From Kyrpidia tusciae DSM 2912 (lineage in GTDB: Bacteria > Bacillota > Bacilli > Kyrpidiales > Kyrpidiaceae), in assembly GCF_000092905.1 (NCBI RefSeq), contig NC_014098.1, forward strand, positions 3,100,001-3,164,000: a stretch of DNA of 64,000 nucleotides. Direction: 5' to 3'. Of the stretch, positions 33,440-42,686 are shown piece after piece. Under the pieces are notes generated by a model, which was given only the letters and a program-made list of their open reading frames with translations, did not search any database and was not told the DNA's origin. Within the stretch, counting starts at the first letter, position 1; each line of letters starts with the position of its first letter. The position numbers were made by a program, and so were the translations under genes.

Positions 33440-34471
33440 TCAGTATCCTCGAGTCCGAACGCCACCCTGTCCTTCCACGGCAGCCGGGTCGGTCGCCCGT
33501 TCACTTCCGGGAATCGTAGCCGGGAGCGGAACAATCCACGGCTTTGTCGGCCAAATGCCCCGGGGTCGAAAGCGGAGAACCGCCATAATGGCCACCCCGA
33601 AGATCACCAGCCGCCAATCCGCCAGTGCCCGGACGAATTCGGGCAGCCCGATCATCAGGACCGTACCGAGCACAACCCCCGGTAAACTCCCCATGCCGCC
33701 GACAATGATGATCCCAATCATCTGCACCGAATTCATGAGGGTAAAGGATCCCGGGGTCACGATCCCCATCCTTGCCGCCAGAAAGGCCCCGGCCACTCCC
33801 GCCCAGGCGGAACCAAGAACAAAAAGTTGCAGTTTTCTCCTGTAGGTGGGAACCCCCACCGCTTCGGCCGCCAATTCGTCTTCCCGGAGCGCCAGCCAGG
33901 ATCGGCCCACCGTCGACTTTTGCAAATAGGTCAGAAGGGCGATCGACACCAGGACAACCACCAGAAGCAGGTAGTAAAAATCAGCGGGCTGACTCAATGT
34001 CCCTCCAAACCACCGCGGTTTGGGTATGCCGACAATTCCGTTCGGCCCCCCTGTGATATCTAAATTGTTGATCGTCAGGTGGATGATTTCACCCAGCGCC
34101 AGAGATCCGAGCATAAAATATTCCCCTCTCAGGCGCAGAATCGGCGCTCCAAACAACAGGGCGACGAGGCAAACGGCAGCCACGGACGCCGGCAAGGCCG
34201 CCCAAAAGGACACTCCCCGCGTCATCAACAGTGCGGCAGTATAGGCGCCAATCCCGTAGAAGCCGGCATATCCCAGAAAGGGAAGGCCGGCGGTGCCGAA
34301 GATGAGGTGCATGCCCATCCCAAGCACCATGTACAGCAACACATTGATCATGACGTTCAGCAGAAAACGATCGTCAACCCACCACGGCCAGATCGCGGCT
34401 GCCAACAGCAATGCCGCTAGGGACACCCATTTGAGGAGGTTTCGATTTCGCTGTTGCTGTTCGATCCACAC
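33440..34471 (-). CDS. Branched-chain-type ABC permease (LivM family)
   Basis: This encodes 343 residues from a GTG at 34471, with AAAGGAAG upstream. It has about nine to ten hydrophobic segments. MHLIFGTAGLPFLGYAGFYG, the LRGEYFMLGSLALGEIIHL motif and the EAA-like loop SWLALREDELAAEAVGV identify LivM. It forms the membrane channel with LivH. It sits between the ATPase genes and the binding-protein gene. Confidence 0.92.
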   Translation of the reverse strand: MWIEQQQRNRNLLKWVSLAALLLAAAIWPWWVDDRFLLNVMINVLLYMVLGMGMHLIFGTAGLPFLGYAGFYGIGAYTAALLMTRGVSFWAALPASVAAVCLVALLFGAPILRLRGEYFMLGSLALGEIIHLTINNLDITGGPNGIVGIPKPRWFGGTLSQPADFYYLLLVVVLVSIALLTYLQKSTVGRSWLALREDELAAEAVGVPTYRRKLQLFVLGSAWAGVAGAFLAARMGIVTPGSFTLMNSVQMIGIIIVGGMGSLPGVVLGTVLMIGLPEFVRALADWRLVIFGVAIMAVLRFRPRGIWPTKPWIVPLPATIPGSERATDPAAVEGQGGVRTRGY

Positions 34472-34494
34472 ATTCGTCTTCCTTTCCCATTGGT

Positions 34495-35205
34495 TTACAT
34501 GCCGAGGTAAACCTCCTGGACCACCGGATTTTTTCGCATTTCTTCGGCAGTTCCCGACATGACCACCCGCCCCGTCTCCAAGAGATAGCATCGATCGGCA
34601 AACTCGAGGGCTTTGGCCGCATTTTGCTCAACCAAGAGGATGGAAACGCGTTGGTGCCGGATCTGCGTCAGAGCCTCAAAAATCTGATCAATCACCAGAG
34701 GAGCCAGGCCCAAAGAAGGTTCATCCAACATCATCAGCTTCGGCTCGGCCATGAGAGCGCGCCCCAGCGCCAACATTTGTTGCTCTCCACCGCTCAACGT
34801 GCCCGCCAACTGTTTCGAACGTTCACGCAGTCTCGGAAACATATCCAGGACCCGCTCCATGTTCCGTTTCATGCGCCCTTCTCTTCTCCGGGCATAACCG
34901 CCGAGTTCCAGATTTTCGAGAACCGACATCCCAGGGAACACGCGCCGTCCTTCCGGCACCTGAACAATGCCCGTGCGAACAATGCTTTCGGCCTTCCGTT
35001 TGCGGAGAGAAACCCCCTCAAAAACGATATCCCCGTCGTACGAAACCACCCCGGAAATCGCATTCAATGTTGTACTCTTTCCGGCTCCATTGGCACCGAT
35101 GAGGGCCACCCACTCGCCTTCCTTCATCGTGAACCCGACGTCCTGAACCGCTCGTACGCCGCCGTATCGGACATTCAGATGGCGCACTTCAAGGAGCGAC
35201 GGCAT
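34495..35205 (-). CDS. Branched-chain-type ABC transporter ATPase (LivF family)
   Basis: This encodes 236 residues. Walker A is GANGAGKST, signature LSGGEQQML, Walker B LMMLDEPSLGLAP. The short N terminus and MSVLENLELGGYARRREGRM are typical of LivF. It overlaps the livG-like gene by 17 bp, so translation is coupled. Confidence 0.95.
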   Translation of the reverse strand: MPSLLEVRHLNVRYGGVRAVQDVGFTMKEGEWVALIGANGAGKSTTLNAISGVVSYDGDIVFEGVSLRKRKAESIVRTGIVQVPEGRRVFPGMSVLENLELGGYARRREGRMKRNMERVLDMFPRLRERSKQLAGTLSGGEQQMLALGRALMAEPKLMMLDEPSLGLAPLVIDQIFEALTQIRHQRVSILLVEQNAAKALEFADRCYLLETGRVVMSGTAEEMRKNPVVQEVYLGM

Positions 35206-36043
35206 ACCGATCCCCTTCCCGCAACCCGGGTGCGCCGTCCACAGTCCCCACCGGGGCCTGTTCGAATCCGGAAGTTCCTAAGTACGACGCAATCACCTGC
35301 GGATCCTGCCGCACCTCGGCCGGAGATCCTTCGGCAATCTTCACTCCGTGGTTGAGCACCACCACCCGCTCCGCCAAGGACATCACCAGACGCATGTCAT
35401 GCTCGATTAAAACCACTGTGATGCCGCGGGCTGCAATCCGTTCAAGAAAGGAAGACAATTCCTTTCGCTCCACCTGGCTCAACCCGGCCGCAGGTTCATC
35501 CAGAATCAGAACCTCCGGCTGGGTCGCCAAAGCTCTCGCCAGTTCTACCCGGCGTTGTTCTCCGTAGGGCAGATGAAAGGCCAATTCGTTGGCTCGTCTG
35601 TATAAAGAGGGGCTCACGAAAGACAGGCAGCTGTACGCCCATTCGATCCGCTGTCGCTCTGCCCGGCGGAAGGCCCTGGGGCGAAACAGGGCATTCCCCA
35701 CGCCGCCCCGGCCCTGCCCTCGGCAGGCAACCAAGACGTTTTCCAATACTGTCATCGCCGGAAAGAGCCGAACTCCCTGAAACGTTCTGGCAATTCCGCG
35801 GCTGACCCTTTGGCTCGGCGGCAAAGCGGTCATGTCCTCTCCGTTGTGGAGGACCTTGCCCGAAGTTGGTGCGTGAAGACCTGTCACCAGGTGAAAAAAC
35901 GTACTTTTCCCCGCCCCGTTGGGGCCGATCACCGCTGTAATGCTCCCTTTGGGAATTTGAACCGAGAAATCTTTCAAAGCCACGAACCCGGAAAACTGCT
36001 TCGTGAGTTCTTTCGCTTCCAAGACCGGTCTGTCGCTGTTCAC
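35189..36043 (-). CDS. Branched-chain-type ABC transporter ATPase (LivG family)
   Basis: This encodes 284 residues. Walker A is GPNGAGKST, then RTFQGVRLFPAMTVLENVLV and the signature-equivalent LPYGEQRRVELARAL. Walker B is VLILDEPAAGLSQVE, followed by IEHDMRLVMSLAERVVVLNHG. Both features are typical of LivG. It pairs with LivF on the LivHM channel. Confidence 0.95.
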   Translation of the reverse strand: MNSDRPVLEAKELTKQFSGFVALKDFSVQIPKGSITAVIGPNGAGKSTFFHLVTGLHAPTSGKVLHNGEDMTALPPSQRVSRGIARTFQGVRLFPAMTVLENVLVACRGQGRGGVGNALFRPRAFRRAERQRIEWAYSCLSFVSPSLYRRANELAFHLPYGEQRRVELARALATQPEVLILDEPAAGLSQVERKELSSFLERIAARGITVVLIEHDMRLVMSLAERVVVLNHGVKIAEGSPAEVRQDPQVIASYLGTSGFEQAPVGTVDGAPGLREGDRYAVAP

Positions 36044-36088
36044 CGCCGTTCCCTCCTCCGCATCTTCCGTTTCACCGGTTTCCTCCGC

Positions 36089-36991
36089 CTACAGCCGCTC
36101 AGGCAACGCTTCGCCGAAGATTCCCTGCGGTCGGATCAGGATCACCAGCAGCAGCAGGACATAGGCGATCACGCCCTTCCATTCGGCGGGCACCAACGAA
36201 CTGCCGAACGCTTCGAAAATTCCGAGCAGAATTCCTCCGACGATCGCCCCTTTGACATTGCCGAACCCGCCAAATATCGCGGCGGCAAAGCCGTTAATGC
36301 CGGCCTGAAATCCCATGTAGAAGTTCACGGATCCGTAATACAAGGCGACGAAATACCCCGATACTCCGCTGAGACCGGCGGCCACCACAAACACCAGGGC
36401 CACGGCCGCTTCCGTGGAGATGCCCATCAGGCGGGCCGCCGTGGGATCCTGTGCCACGGCCCGCAAGGCTTTCCCCGGGAGAGTGCTGCGGAGGAATCGA
36501 TCGAGAAGAACCATCAACAGCACGGCGACGCTCAACATCACCAATTGGACATAGGACATTCGAACATCGGCCATCTGAATGCCGGTCAACGGCCACAAAG
36601 CGGGCACATTGTTGAACCCTGCGCCAAACAGGTTTAACACTGTGTTTTCAATCGCAATCGCCAAACCCAGGGACGCCATGACCGGTATAAACGGCGGCGC
36701 GTTTCGCAGCGGGCGGAAAACGAAGCGCTCCGTGGCCCACCCCAACAAGACCGCCGCAACCATGGCCGCCACTCCCGATGCAATGGCCCGGACGAAGGCG
36801 GGACTCTGCTCAGGGACGGCCACTAACGCGAAAAGAGTGGCAAATGCTCCGAGCATGTATCCTTCACCTTGAGCAAAATTCACCAGACGACTTGCACTGT
36901 AGACCAATGTATACCCCAGAGCCATCAACGCATAGATCGATCCGATCGTTACACCGTTGATAACATTCTGGAAAATAAACATGACATTCAC
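36089..36991 (-). CDS. Branched-chain-type ABC permease (LivH family)
   Basis: This encodes about 300 residues from a GTG at 36991; ATG 36982 is an alternative. An upstream GTG at 37003 abuts the AAGGAGG site and is unlikely. VINGVTIGSIYALMALGYTL opens the family. GKALRAVAQDPTAARLMGIS is the EAA-like cytoplasmic loop contacting the ATPases. It is the first gene of the operon, divergent from the LysR gene. Confidence 0.92.
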   Translation of the reverse strand: MNVMFIFQNVINGVTIGSIYALMALGYTLVYSASRLVNFAQGEGYMLGAFATLFALVAVPEQSPAFVRAIASGVAAMVAAVLLGWATERFVFRPLRNAPPFIPVMASLGLAIAIENTVLNLFGAGFNNVPALWPLTGIQMADVRMSYVQLVMLSVAVLLMVLLDRFLRSTLPGKALRAVAQDPTAARLMGISTEAAVALVFVVAAGLSGVSGYFVALYYGSVNFYMGFQAGINGFAAAIFGGFGNVKGAIVGGILLGIFEAFGSSLVPAEWKGVIAYVLLLLVILIRPQGIFGEALPERL

Positions 36992-37003
36992 AATTCGAAG
37001 CAC

Positions 37004-37169
37004 CCCTCCTTACGAGAATGTCGTCTGAAAGCGAGTCTTCCTTGATCAATAATCTAACATATAACCGACTACACCTTGGATTATACGTCATGTTTAATTA
37101 CAATAAAACTACAGGATTTCGATCGCCCGATTCGTTTGATGAATAATCCCCACAAAGGAGAGGATGTCG
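37004..37169. promoter_or_regulatory. Divergent control region between the transporter operon and the LysR gene
   Basis: It is A+T-rich. ATAATC (37049-37054) and GATTAT (37079-37084) form a spaced inverted repeat that could be part of a LysR-type binding site. No promoter hexamers are convincing enough to assign. Confidence 0.35.
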
Positions 37170-38072
37170 ATGAACCTGGACCAACTCCTCACCTTCATCG
37201 AGGTCGAAAAAACACGCAATTTTTCCAGGGCGGCGGAAAACCTTTTCCTTCCTCAACCCACCTTGTCCAACCGCATTCGAAGCTTGGAGCAAGAATTGGG
37301 GGGGCAGCTTTTTGAACGGGATTCACGGGGAGTTCGTCTCACCGAATTCGGGAAAATGGCTTTGCCCTATGTGGCATCCATCGTCTCCCAGTGGGCGGAG
37401 TTGAATCACAACCTGAGGAATTATCGAGAAAACTTGAAGAAAACCTTCCGCATCGGGATTCCTTTTGCTTTTTTTACCAGCGTCATGCCCAGGCTCCTTC
37501 CCCGACTGATTGAGCGATTTCCTTACATGAGCTTCTCTTTCACCAACATTTTGACCAGCAATATTATCGACGAGATCCAAAACCACGCCATCGACTTGGG
37601 GATCACGGCGTACGAAGTTGTCAATCCGCAAATTGCCTTTCACAAGATTGACGAGCAGGAGGTTTCCGCCGTGATGGCCCCGTTCTATCCATTGGCGAGA
37701 CAGACCGACAAATCCGTCTCCCTCGCGCAGGTGGCCGCGGAACCTTTGGTGTTGTTCGGAAAAAACACCGCATACCGCATTCAAATCGACAACGAATTCC
37801 GCAAACGACAACTCCGCTATGTCGAGTTGATCGAGATCAATGAGATCAATACGATTATTGGAATTCTGAAGGGCGGGATCGGAGTCAGCCTGCTTCCCAA
37901 CCGTTTCATCGAAATGGAACTTCAAACCGGCGAATTGGTTTCATTTCCGATACGCCCCGAACCCATGAAGCCCTTTCAAACATTCGCCGCCTACAGCACC
38001 GTCGATAGCGCCAAAATCCCCGATATCAAAAGCATTATCGATGAAATGACATCATTTTTTAGCGAAACTTAA
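37170..38072 (+). CDS. LysR-family transcriptional regulator
   Basis: This encodes 300 residues from the ATG at 37170, nine bases after AAGGAG. The ATG at 37164 is too close. The winged helix is QLLTFIEVEKTRNFSRAAEN, then LFLPQPTLSNRIRSLEQELG. The effector domain follows (TFRIGIPFAFFTSVMPRLLP, IIGILKGGIGVSLLPNRFIE). It is divergent from the transporter/monooxygenase operon and probably controls it in response to the imported compound. Confidence 0.94.
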   Translation: MNLDQLLTFIEVEKTRNFSRAAENLFLPQPTLSNRIRSLEQELGGQLFERDSRGVRLTEFGKMALPYVASIVSQWAELNHNLRNYRENLKKTFRIGIPFAFFTSVMPRLLPRLIERFPYMSFSFTNILTSNIIDEIQNHAIDLGITAYEVVNPQIAFHKIDEQEVSAVMAPFYPLARQTDKSVSLAQVAAEPLVLFGKNTAYRIQIDNEFRKRQLRYVELIEINEINTIIGILKGGIGVSLLPNRFIEMELQTGELVSFPIRPEPMKPFQTFAAYSTVDSAKIPDIKSIIDEMTSFFSET

Positions 38073-38420
38073 TGCGTTACAGCCTGATTCGCACCGTCAC
38101 CTGTCCCCGGGCATAAAAAAACCTCTTTGTAGAAGAGAGTGATTATTGCATCAGTTTCCTCCGAATTTCCTCGGCCCATCGGGAAGCACCGCGCGTGACG
38201 GCGTTCCCGGGCCCTGGTTTCGTTTGAAGCCGTGCCGGACCGGGGCAGGCGGCCTGCCCTGCCGCGACCGGGAACGCCCCCCTCATCACCGTCGGAAGTC
38301 GATCTCATGAACCGTATCATCCCACCTGACCGTGGTTCGCGGCACCGGAGTTTCAGCGACCACCTGCCCACGGGAGATGACGTATCGGGGAAGGGGCATT
38401 CTGCGCATCAGATCCCATTT
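38073..38420. other. Intergenic debris upstream of the IS1634-type element
   Basis: There is no supported gene. A GC-rich dyad occurs at about 38200-38278 (CGTTCCCGGGCCC and GGGAACG). GATCCCATTT at 38410-38420 repeats part of the adjacent element end. Short reading frames here look like fragments and were not recognised. Confidence 0.3.
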
Positions 38421-40193
38421 ATCCCATTTTTCGCACATCGAAGAATGTCGAAACATGGAATTGATCATCTGCCTATTTCGACAAAATTCGACGTTATATC
38501 CACAAACAATGGCTTCCCTGAGGATTCAGTTGTCACATGATGTCGATTACCCACTTTCCGCCGGTGGCAATGAAGCTCCCATCAAGAGGTTATCCGTCCG
38601 GATCCGAATCCATCGAAGAATCTGGATCCCCGTCTCGGTGAGTCCCTGAAGATGATGGGTGACCGTCCCATCCGGCAGGTGCACGATCACGTGGGTTAAC
38701 CCGTCAAACTCTTTCAGTAACGTTCGAGTAGTCGGAGAGCGAAACTTCGCACCCGCGATCGCCAGTGCCGTTTGTTGATCCTCCCGCATCCCTTGGCGCA
38801 CCCGGTGTTGAATGATCGCGTACACCAGCAGCCCCAGTAAAAAGACATAGGCCAACGCCAAGACGCGTTTGGGGGTCTTGACGAAAATTCCGTGCACAAA
38901 ATAGGGCTGTTTCAGGGCCCGAAACAGGTTCTCCACCTCAATCTGGCCTTTGTAATCCCGCAGCAGATCGGCATCGTCGGCCCAACGCGTTCGCGGGACG
39001 TTACTGATCAGGACAAATGTACTGTCCCGTCGCCGTCTCTGTTCAATGGCCTCCGTGTCGGGTTCCACCGTGAAGGTCACTCGCCACCGGATAACCTCTA
39101 CGTTCCCTGAGTCGGGATCGTGTTTTCGCGAGCGTCCCACCCGCCGTTTCACGGTCCTTTCCTGCACCACCCGGCCGGTGACATGATGAAATCCCCAGCG
39201 ATTATGACGCCGCCGCCAATCTTCCAAAGCCACCTTGGCGTCAGCTTCACAGTGGTAGCTCAGCCGCTCCTGCTGGGCCACCGCCTTCTCAATCGCCTGA
39301 GCCTCCTCTGCCACGAGTTTCTCCAGTCGCTTGGCTTTGCGCTGATCGAGTGCCGAGGACTCCACCACCACAAACCGATAGGTCCTCCCGTACAACTTCT
39401 CCTCGGTAACAAAGGCCGAATCGGCCACGACGATCAGGGTGTTCCAGACCTCTGGCGACAACAGTTCCGTGATCCGCTCTGTCCATGGCCCGTACCACTT
39501 CTTGTCGCTCTGATTCCCGCTCATCACATCCGCGAATAAGGGAAGCCCGCCGTAACTCCCCAGCCCAAACAAAAACTGCTTGAGGTCCGGACGCAGGTCC
39601 TTGCTGTACCCTCGGGTGATGCGAAAAGGCGCATCCTCGAAGTCGGCGGGATCGTAACTGCCTTGGACGGAAAAGGAGGTGGTGTCCAACCGGATGACAT
39701 CCAGAACCAGGGACCGGGCATCCGGAGATCCCAAGGCAATCTCGTGATAAAGGCGCCAAGGATCGGCGTCGGCGAACTTATCCAGGGCCCGTGCCAGCCG
39801 GTCGTCATTGAAGTGGCCGGCCTCGATGCCATTGCCCAACAAGGCCTCCACATCCATATCCCGGAAGAATCACTCGATCCGGTACAATGGTTCCCGGCGC
39901 ACGAGAAGATTGACCAAGAGAGCCGTGATGGCGGTGCCGGGGCTCACCTCGGTCCGATGGCGGTCCCACGTCACGTGGGCATCGATGATCTCCGCCACAC
40001 GAAGCTCTCGACACAAGTAAGCCACCAGCGGTGCCGCTTCCAGCTTGTGAACTTCCACCGTAACACCCGGAAGTTGCATGTCTCTCCCCTCCAAACTCTG
40101 GTACAGAGAGAATTCGGAGGTTCTTGTGCGTTTTCCTCCTATACCGCTTAAAAAACCATCATTCGACAAAATCTGACATGCGAAAAATGGGAT
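38421..40193 (-). mobile_element. IS1634-family (IS4-like) element
   Basis: Near-perfect terminal repeats ATCCCATTTTTCGCA (38421-38435) and TGCGAAAAATGGGAT (40179-40193) enclose one long transposase frame. The 1773-bp length fits the family. No clear target duplication was found. The transposase has a nonsense codon. Confidence 0.82.
38547..40079 (-). pseudogene. IS1634-family transposase with an in-frame TGA
   Basis: The frame starts at the ATG at 40079 after GGAGGGGAGAG and would give about 510 residues. A TGA at 39870-39872 falls between PLYRIE and FFRDMDVEALLG, where the family has a Trp, so TGG has become TGA. The C-terminal part keeps the DDE-type core: VIRLDTTSFSVQG, then VADSAFVTEEKLYG, and Glu in YKGQIEVENLFRALKQP. 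One point mutation inactivated it, or it is read through. Confidence 0.88.
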
Positions 40194-40195
40194 CT

Positions 40196-40683
40196 AACCA
40201 TACTTCGTACCCACAGCAGGCGCGCACCTCTACGATGTTTCGAACAGCCACAACCAGCTGTTTTAATCATTGCCAATGCGTGGCTCGCCAGATGAGCAAT
40301 GCGAACATCCGGCAAGATCAAAACACGGTTGTTGTTAACAATCCTCGGCCGATACCGCATTCGCTGTGACTCCACCCGATCCACTCATCCCGTGCCGCCA
40401 ACGCCTTCGCCGCCGCTCCAAACACGAAGGCCCCCATGATGTGCCGACCGTTTCCCCGAATCCAGTAGCGTTGGAGGGCTCTAATGGCGAGGGTAAATCC
40501 CAGCGGGTGGTAGGCCGTTATCGTGGCATTCCAGTCCACCTCTTGTCGTTGTGTCACAGGCTCCACAGCGATCGGGCGAACGTCCTGCAGGGAAGCGTGA
40601 AGCTGTGCATGAACCACCATACTCCGTTCGGCCCGGACCTTCCTGTCTCCGATCCAAAAAGGGACCTCAAACTGAGATTTCAT
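40196..40683 (-). pseudogene. Broken DUF4338 (DruA-like) gene
   Basis: From the start near 40683 the protein reads SLQDVRPIAVEPVTQRQEVD, ALQRYWIRGNGRHIMGAFVF and AAKALAARDEWIGWS. This is the DUF4338 core found in transposon-linked proteins and in DruA of the Druantia defence system. Near 40345 the frame shifts, and the conserved block continues as IVNNNRVLILPDVRIAHLAS, then HALAMIKTAG. The end runs into the IS1634-type element. Family membership is well supported; a defence role is not. Confidence 0.7.
40233..40270. repeat. 38-bp repeat, copy 2 (inverted relative to copy 1)
   Basis: It matches 27843-27880 in reverse complement with one mismatch. Here it falls at the point where similarity of the DUF4338 remnant to its family ends. 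Confidence 0.85.
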
Positions 40684-40855
40684 CCCGATTATACCTTCGA
40701 GACTATGATCTCAGATAGATTCGCGCCTGTTTAGGGACAGTTGCAGCAAAATTTTCTCCGCACCCGTGAAGAAATCAAGCGGCGCAAGGGCTCGACAACC
40801 CATGCGTCAGCACTGCTTCTGATCGCACAGGCTGGACAAAAAAGTTTACGACCGG
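40684..40855. other. Short intergenic stretch
   Basis: A plus-strand fragment (QQNFLRTREEIKRRKGSTTH, about 40741-40855) is open but unrecognised and lacks a ribosome binding site. No other feature was seen. Confidence 0.25.
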
Positions 40856-41524
40856 TCAGTCTGTCTGAACAAGATAGATATCTCGCAACTCAGATATCGA
40901 AGTGCGCAGAATGTCGAGCAGTTCCGGGCGGATCTCTTCGTCCACCTCACACACGGTAACTGCCGCCCCTCCCTTCTTCCAGCGCTCCAGTACCAAGCGG
41001 GCAATGTTATAGCCTTGATTGTCCAGCAGACGCGATACACCGGCCAGGAAGCCGCGAACATCCCTGTGGTACAGGATGAGTGTCGGTCGATCTCCACTGA
41101 ATTTTACCGGCAAGCCGTCCAGCTCTTGTATCTCGACTTTGCCGCCGCCGATGGAGCTCCCAATGATGTGAACCGTCCGCATGTCGCCACTCAATTTAAT
41201 GGACACGGTGTTCGGGTGGAAAAAGCCGAGATTGGCCTTACGAAATGCATAGATGAGACCCGCCTCCGCAGCCTTTTCTTTTGCTGCAGACACCTCCCGC
41301 GATGCCGGAGAATAGCCGAGCACCCCCGCCAGGAGCGCGAGATCCGTCCCGTGTCCCTGATACGTTTCCGCAAACGAGCCCATAAGATAGAATACCGCTT
41401 CGCGCGGAGACTCTCTGAGCACTTGTCGGGCGATGTTTCCAATCCGTACGGCTCCAGCCGTATGGGAACTTGAGGGTCCGACCATGACCGGACCGATGAT
41501 TTCGAATGCACTCTGGTACTTCAT
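40856..41524 (-). CDS. sdaAB: L-serine dehydratase, beta subunit
   Basis: This encodes 222 residues. VMVGPSSSHTAGAVRIGNIA is the substrate-carboxylate binding segment of iron-sulfur serine dehydratases. GSFAETYQGHGTDLALLAG follows. The C-terminal 75 residues (LILYHRDVRGFLAGVSRLLD onward) form an ACT domain that regulates with serine. The alpha subunit gene lies just upstream. Together they convert L-serine to pyruvate and ammonia. Confidence 0.95.
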   Translation of the reverse strand: MKYQSAFEIIGPVMVGPSSSHTAGAVRIGNIARQVLRESPREAVFYLMGSFAETYQGHGTDLALLAGVLGYSPASREVSAAKEKAAEAGLIYAFRKANLGFFHPNTVSIKLSGDMRTVHIIGSSIGGGKVEIQELDGLPVKFSGDRPTLILYHRDVRGFLAGVSRLLDNQGYNIARLVLERWKKGGAAVTVCEVDEEIRPELLDILRTSISELRDIYLVQTD

Positions 41525-41578
41525 GCCTTTTCGTCGCCCCTTGGACCCGGTACAATCGGCATCGCTGTTCCTATTTCC

Positions 41579-42460
41579 TCACGACTTTGATCCAAACACC
41601 TGCTCGCGTAGCCGTTGGCCCGTCGGGGTTGCCGCCAAACCTCCGAGTCCAGTCTCCCGCAAGGAAACGGGAAGTTCCTTGCCTATCTCGTGCAACACCT
41701 GAATCACTTCATCCGGCGGAATCACGCTCTTTACACCGGCCAGCGCCATCTCGGCCGCGGCCAGTGCGGTGACGGCGTGCAGCCCATTGCGAATAATGCA
41801 CGGTACTTCCACAAGGCCACCGACAGGATCACAAACCAAGCCGAGTGAATTCTTAAGCGCCAGTCCGACCGCGTGTCCGACCTGCTGCGGTCGACCGCCG
41901 GCCAGCTCGACTAACGCTCCCGCCGCCATGGCGGTAGCCGAGCCAACTTCGGCCTGACAACCGCCGGCCGCACCGGCGATCGATGCGGAGTTTGCAATCA
42001 CTAGACCGATCGCCGCCGCTGTGAACATCGACCGCACGACCGCGTGGCGCGGAAAGCGCCCGGTATCGAGCGCATAGACCAATACACCCGGCAAGATGCC
42101 TGCTGCTCCGGCTGTTGGAGTCGCCACAATGCGGCCCATGCCCGCATTCACCTCGGAGACAGCCAAGGCATACGACACAACCTGCAGCGTGTTTCTGTCC
42201 ATCAGGACCGGTCCGCGCTGAAGGTATTGGTATACGCGGTAGGCATCGCCGCCCGTGATACCCGTTCGTGACATCACAGGCTTTGCGATCCCCTGACGAA
42301 CCGCTTCTTCCATAACGTCGAAGTAGTGGCTCATCCGCTCCAGGATCCGCATTTCCGATTGTCCGGTCTGTTCCATTTCCGTCTCCAGCATGAGCTGCGA
42401 GAATGTCGTTTCACGTTCCTCAGCCTGTCTCACGAGTTCATGAAGTTGCCTAAATGCCAT
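41579..42460 (-). CDS. sdaAA: L-serine dehydratase, alpha (iron-sulfur) subunit
   Basis: This encodes 293 residues. The Cys ligands of the 4Fe-4S cluster lie in AGGCQAEVGSATAMAAG, LVCDPVGGLVEVPCIIRN and surrounding segments. GMGRIVATPTAGAAGILPG is the active-site glycine-rich region. The C-terminal tail is somewhat longer than usual. It forms the two-subunit Bacillus-type enzyme with the product at 40856. Confidence 0.95.
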   Translation of the reverse strand: MAFRQLHELVRQAEERETTFSQLMLETEMEQTGQSEMRILERMSHYFDVMEEAVRQGIAKPVMSRTGITGGDAYRVYQYLQRGPVLMDRNTLQVVSYALAVSEVNAGMGRIVATPTAGAAGILPGVLVYALDTGRFPRHAVVRSMFTAAAIGLVIANSASIAGAAGGCQAEVGSATAMAAGALVELAGGRPQQVGHAVGLALKNSLGLVCDPVGGLVEVPCIIRNGLHAVTALAAAEMALAGVKSVIPPDEVIQVLHEIGKELPVSLRETGLGGLAATPTGQRLREQVFGSKS

Positions 42461-42686
42461 TGCTGAGCCTTCCTTCCATAATCAGTGTGCCGTCGACAGA
42501 CATCTGAGCATCTTCAAACTCGTATTTTAAGGGGCCGTCCTGCATTCCAGAACCCTGGTCAAGCCGTCCGACCACCGTGCGGTTCGGCGCCTTGCACAGT
42601 GGTCGGCATTGTTCCGCGTCTCCCCAACAGGGACCGTGAGGTGCGCAAACGTGAAAAGGGATGGTTCCTACGCGGAGATGGCGATC
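42461..42686. other. Gap between the DapA-like gene and sdaAA
   Basis: No gene, promoter or strong hairpin was identified. It is noticeably G+C-richer than the cluster to its right and may be the join between two blocks of different origin. Confidence 0.25.

Noticed and set aside
40233-40270. Terminal inverted repeat of the IS1634-type element
   Set aside because: The true ends, with matching 15-bp repeats, are at 38421-38435 and 40179-40193; the 38-bp repeat lies outside them.
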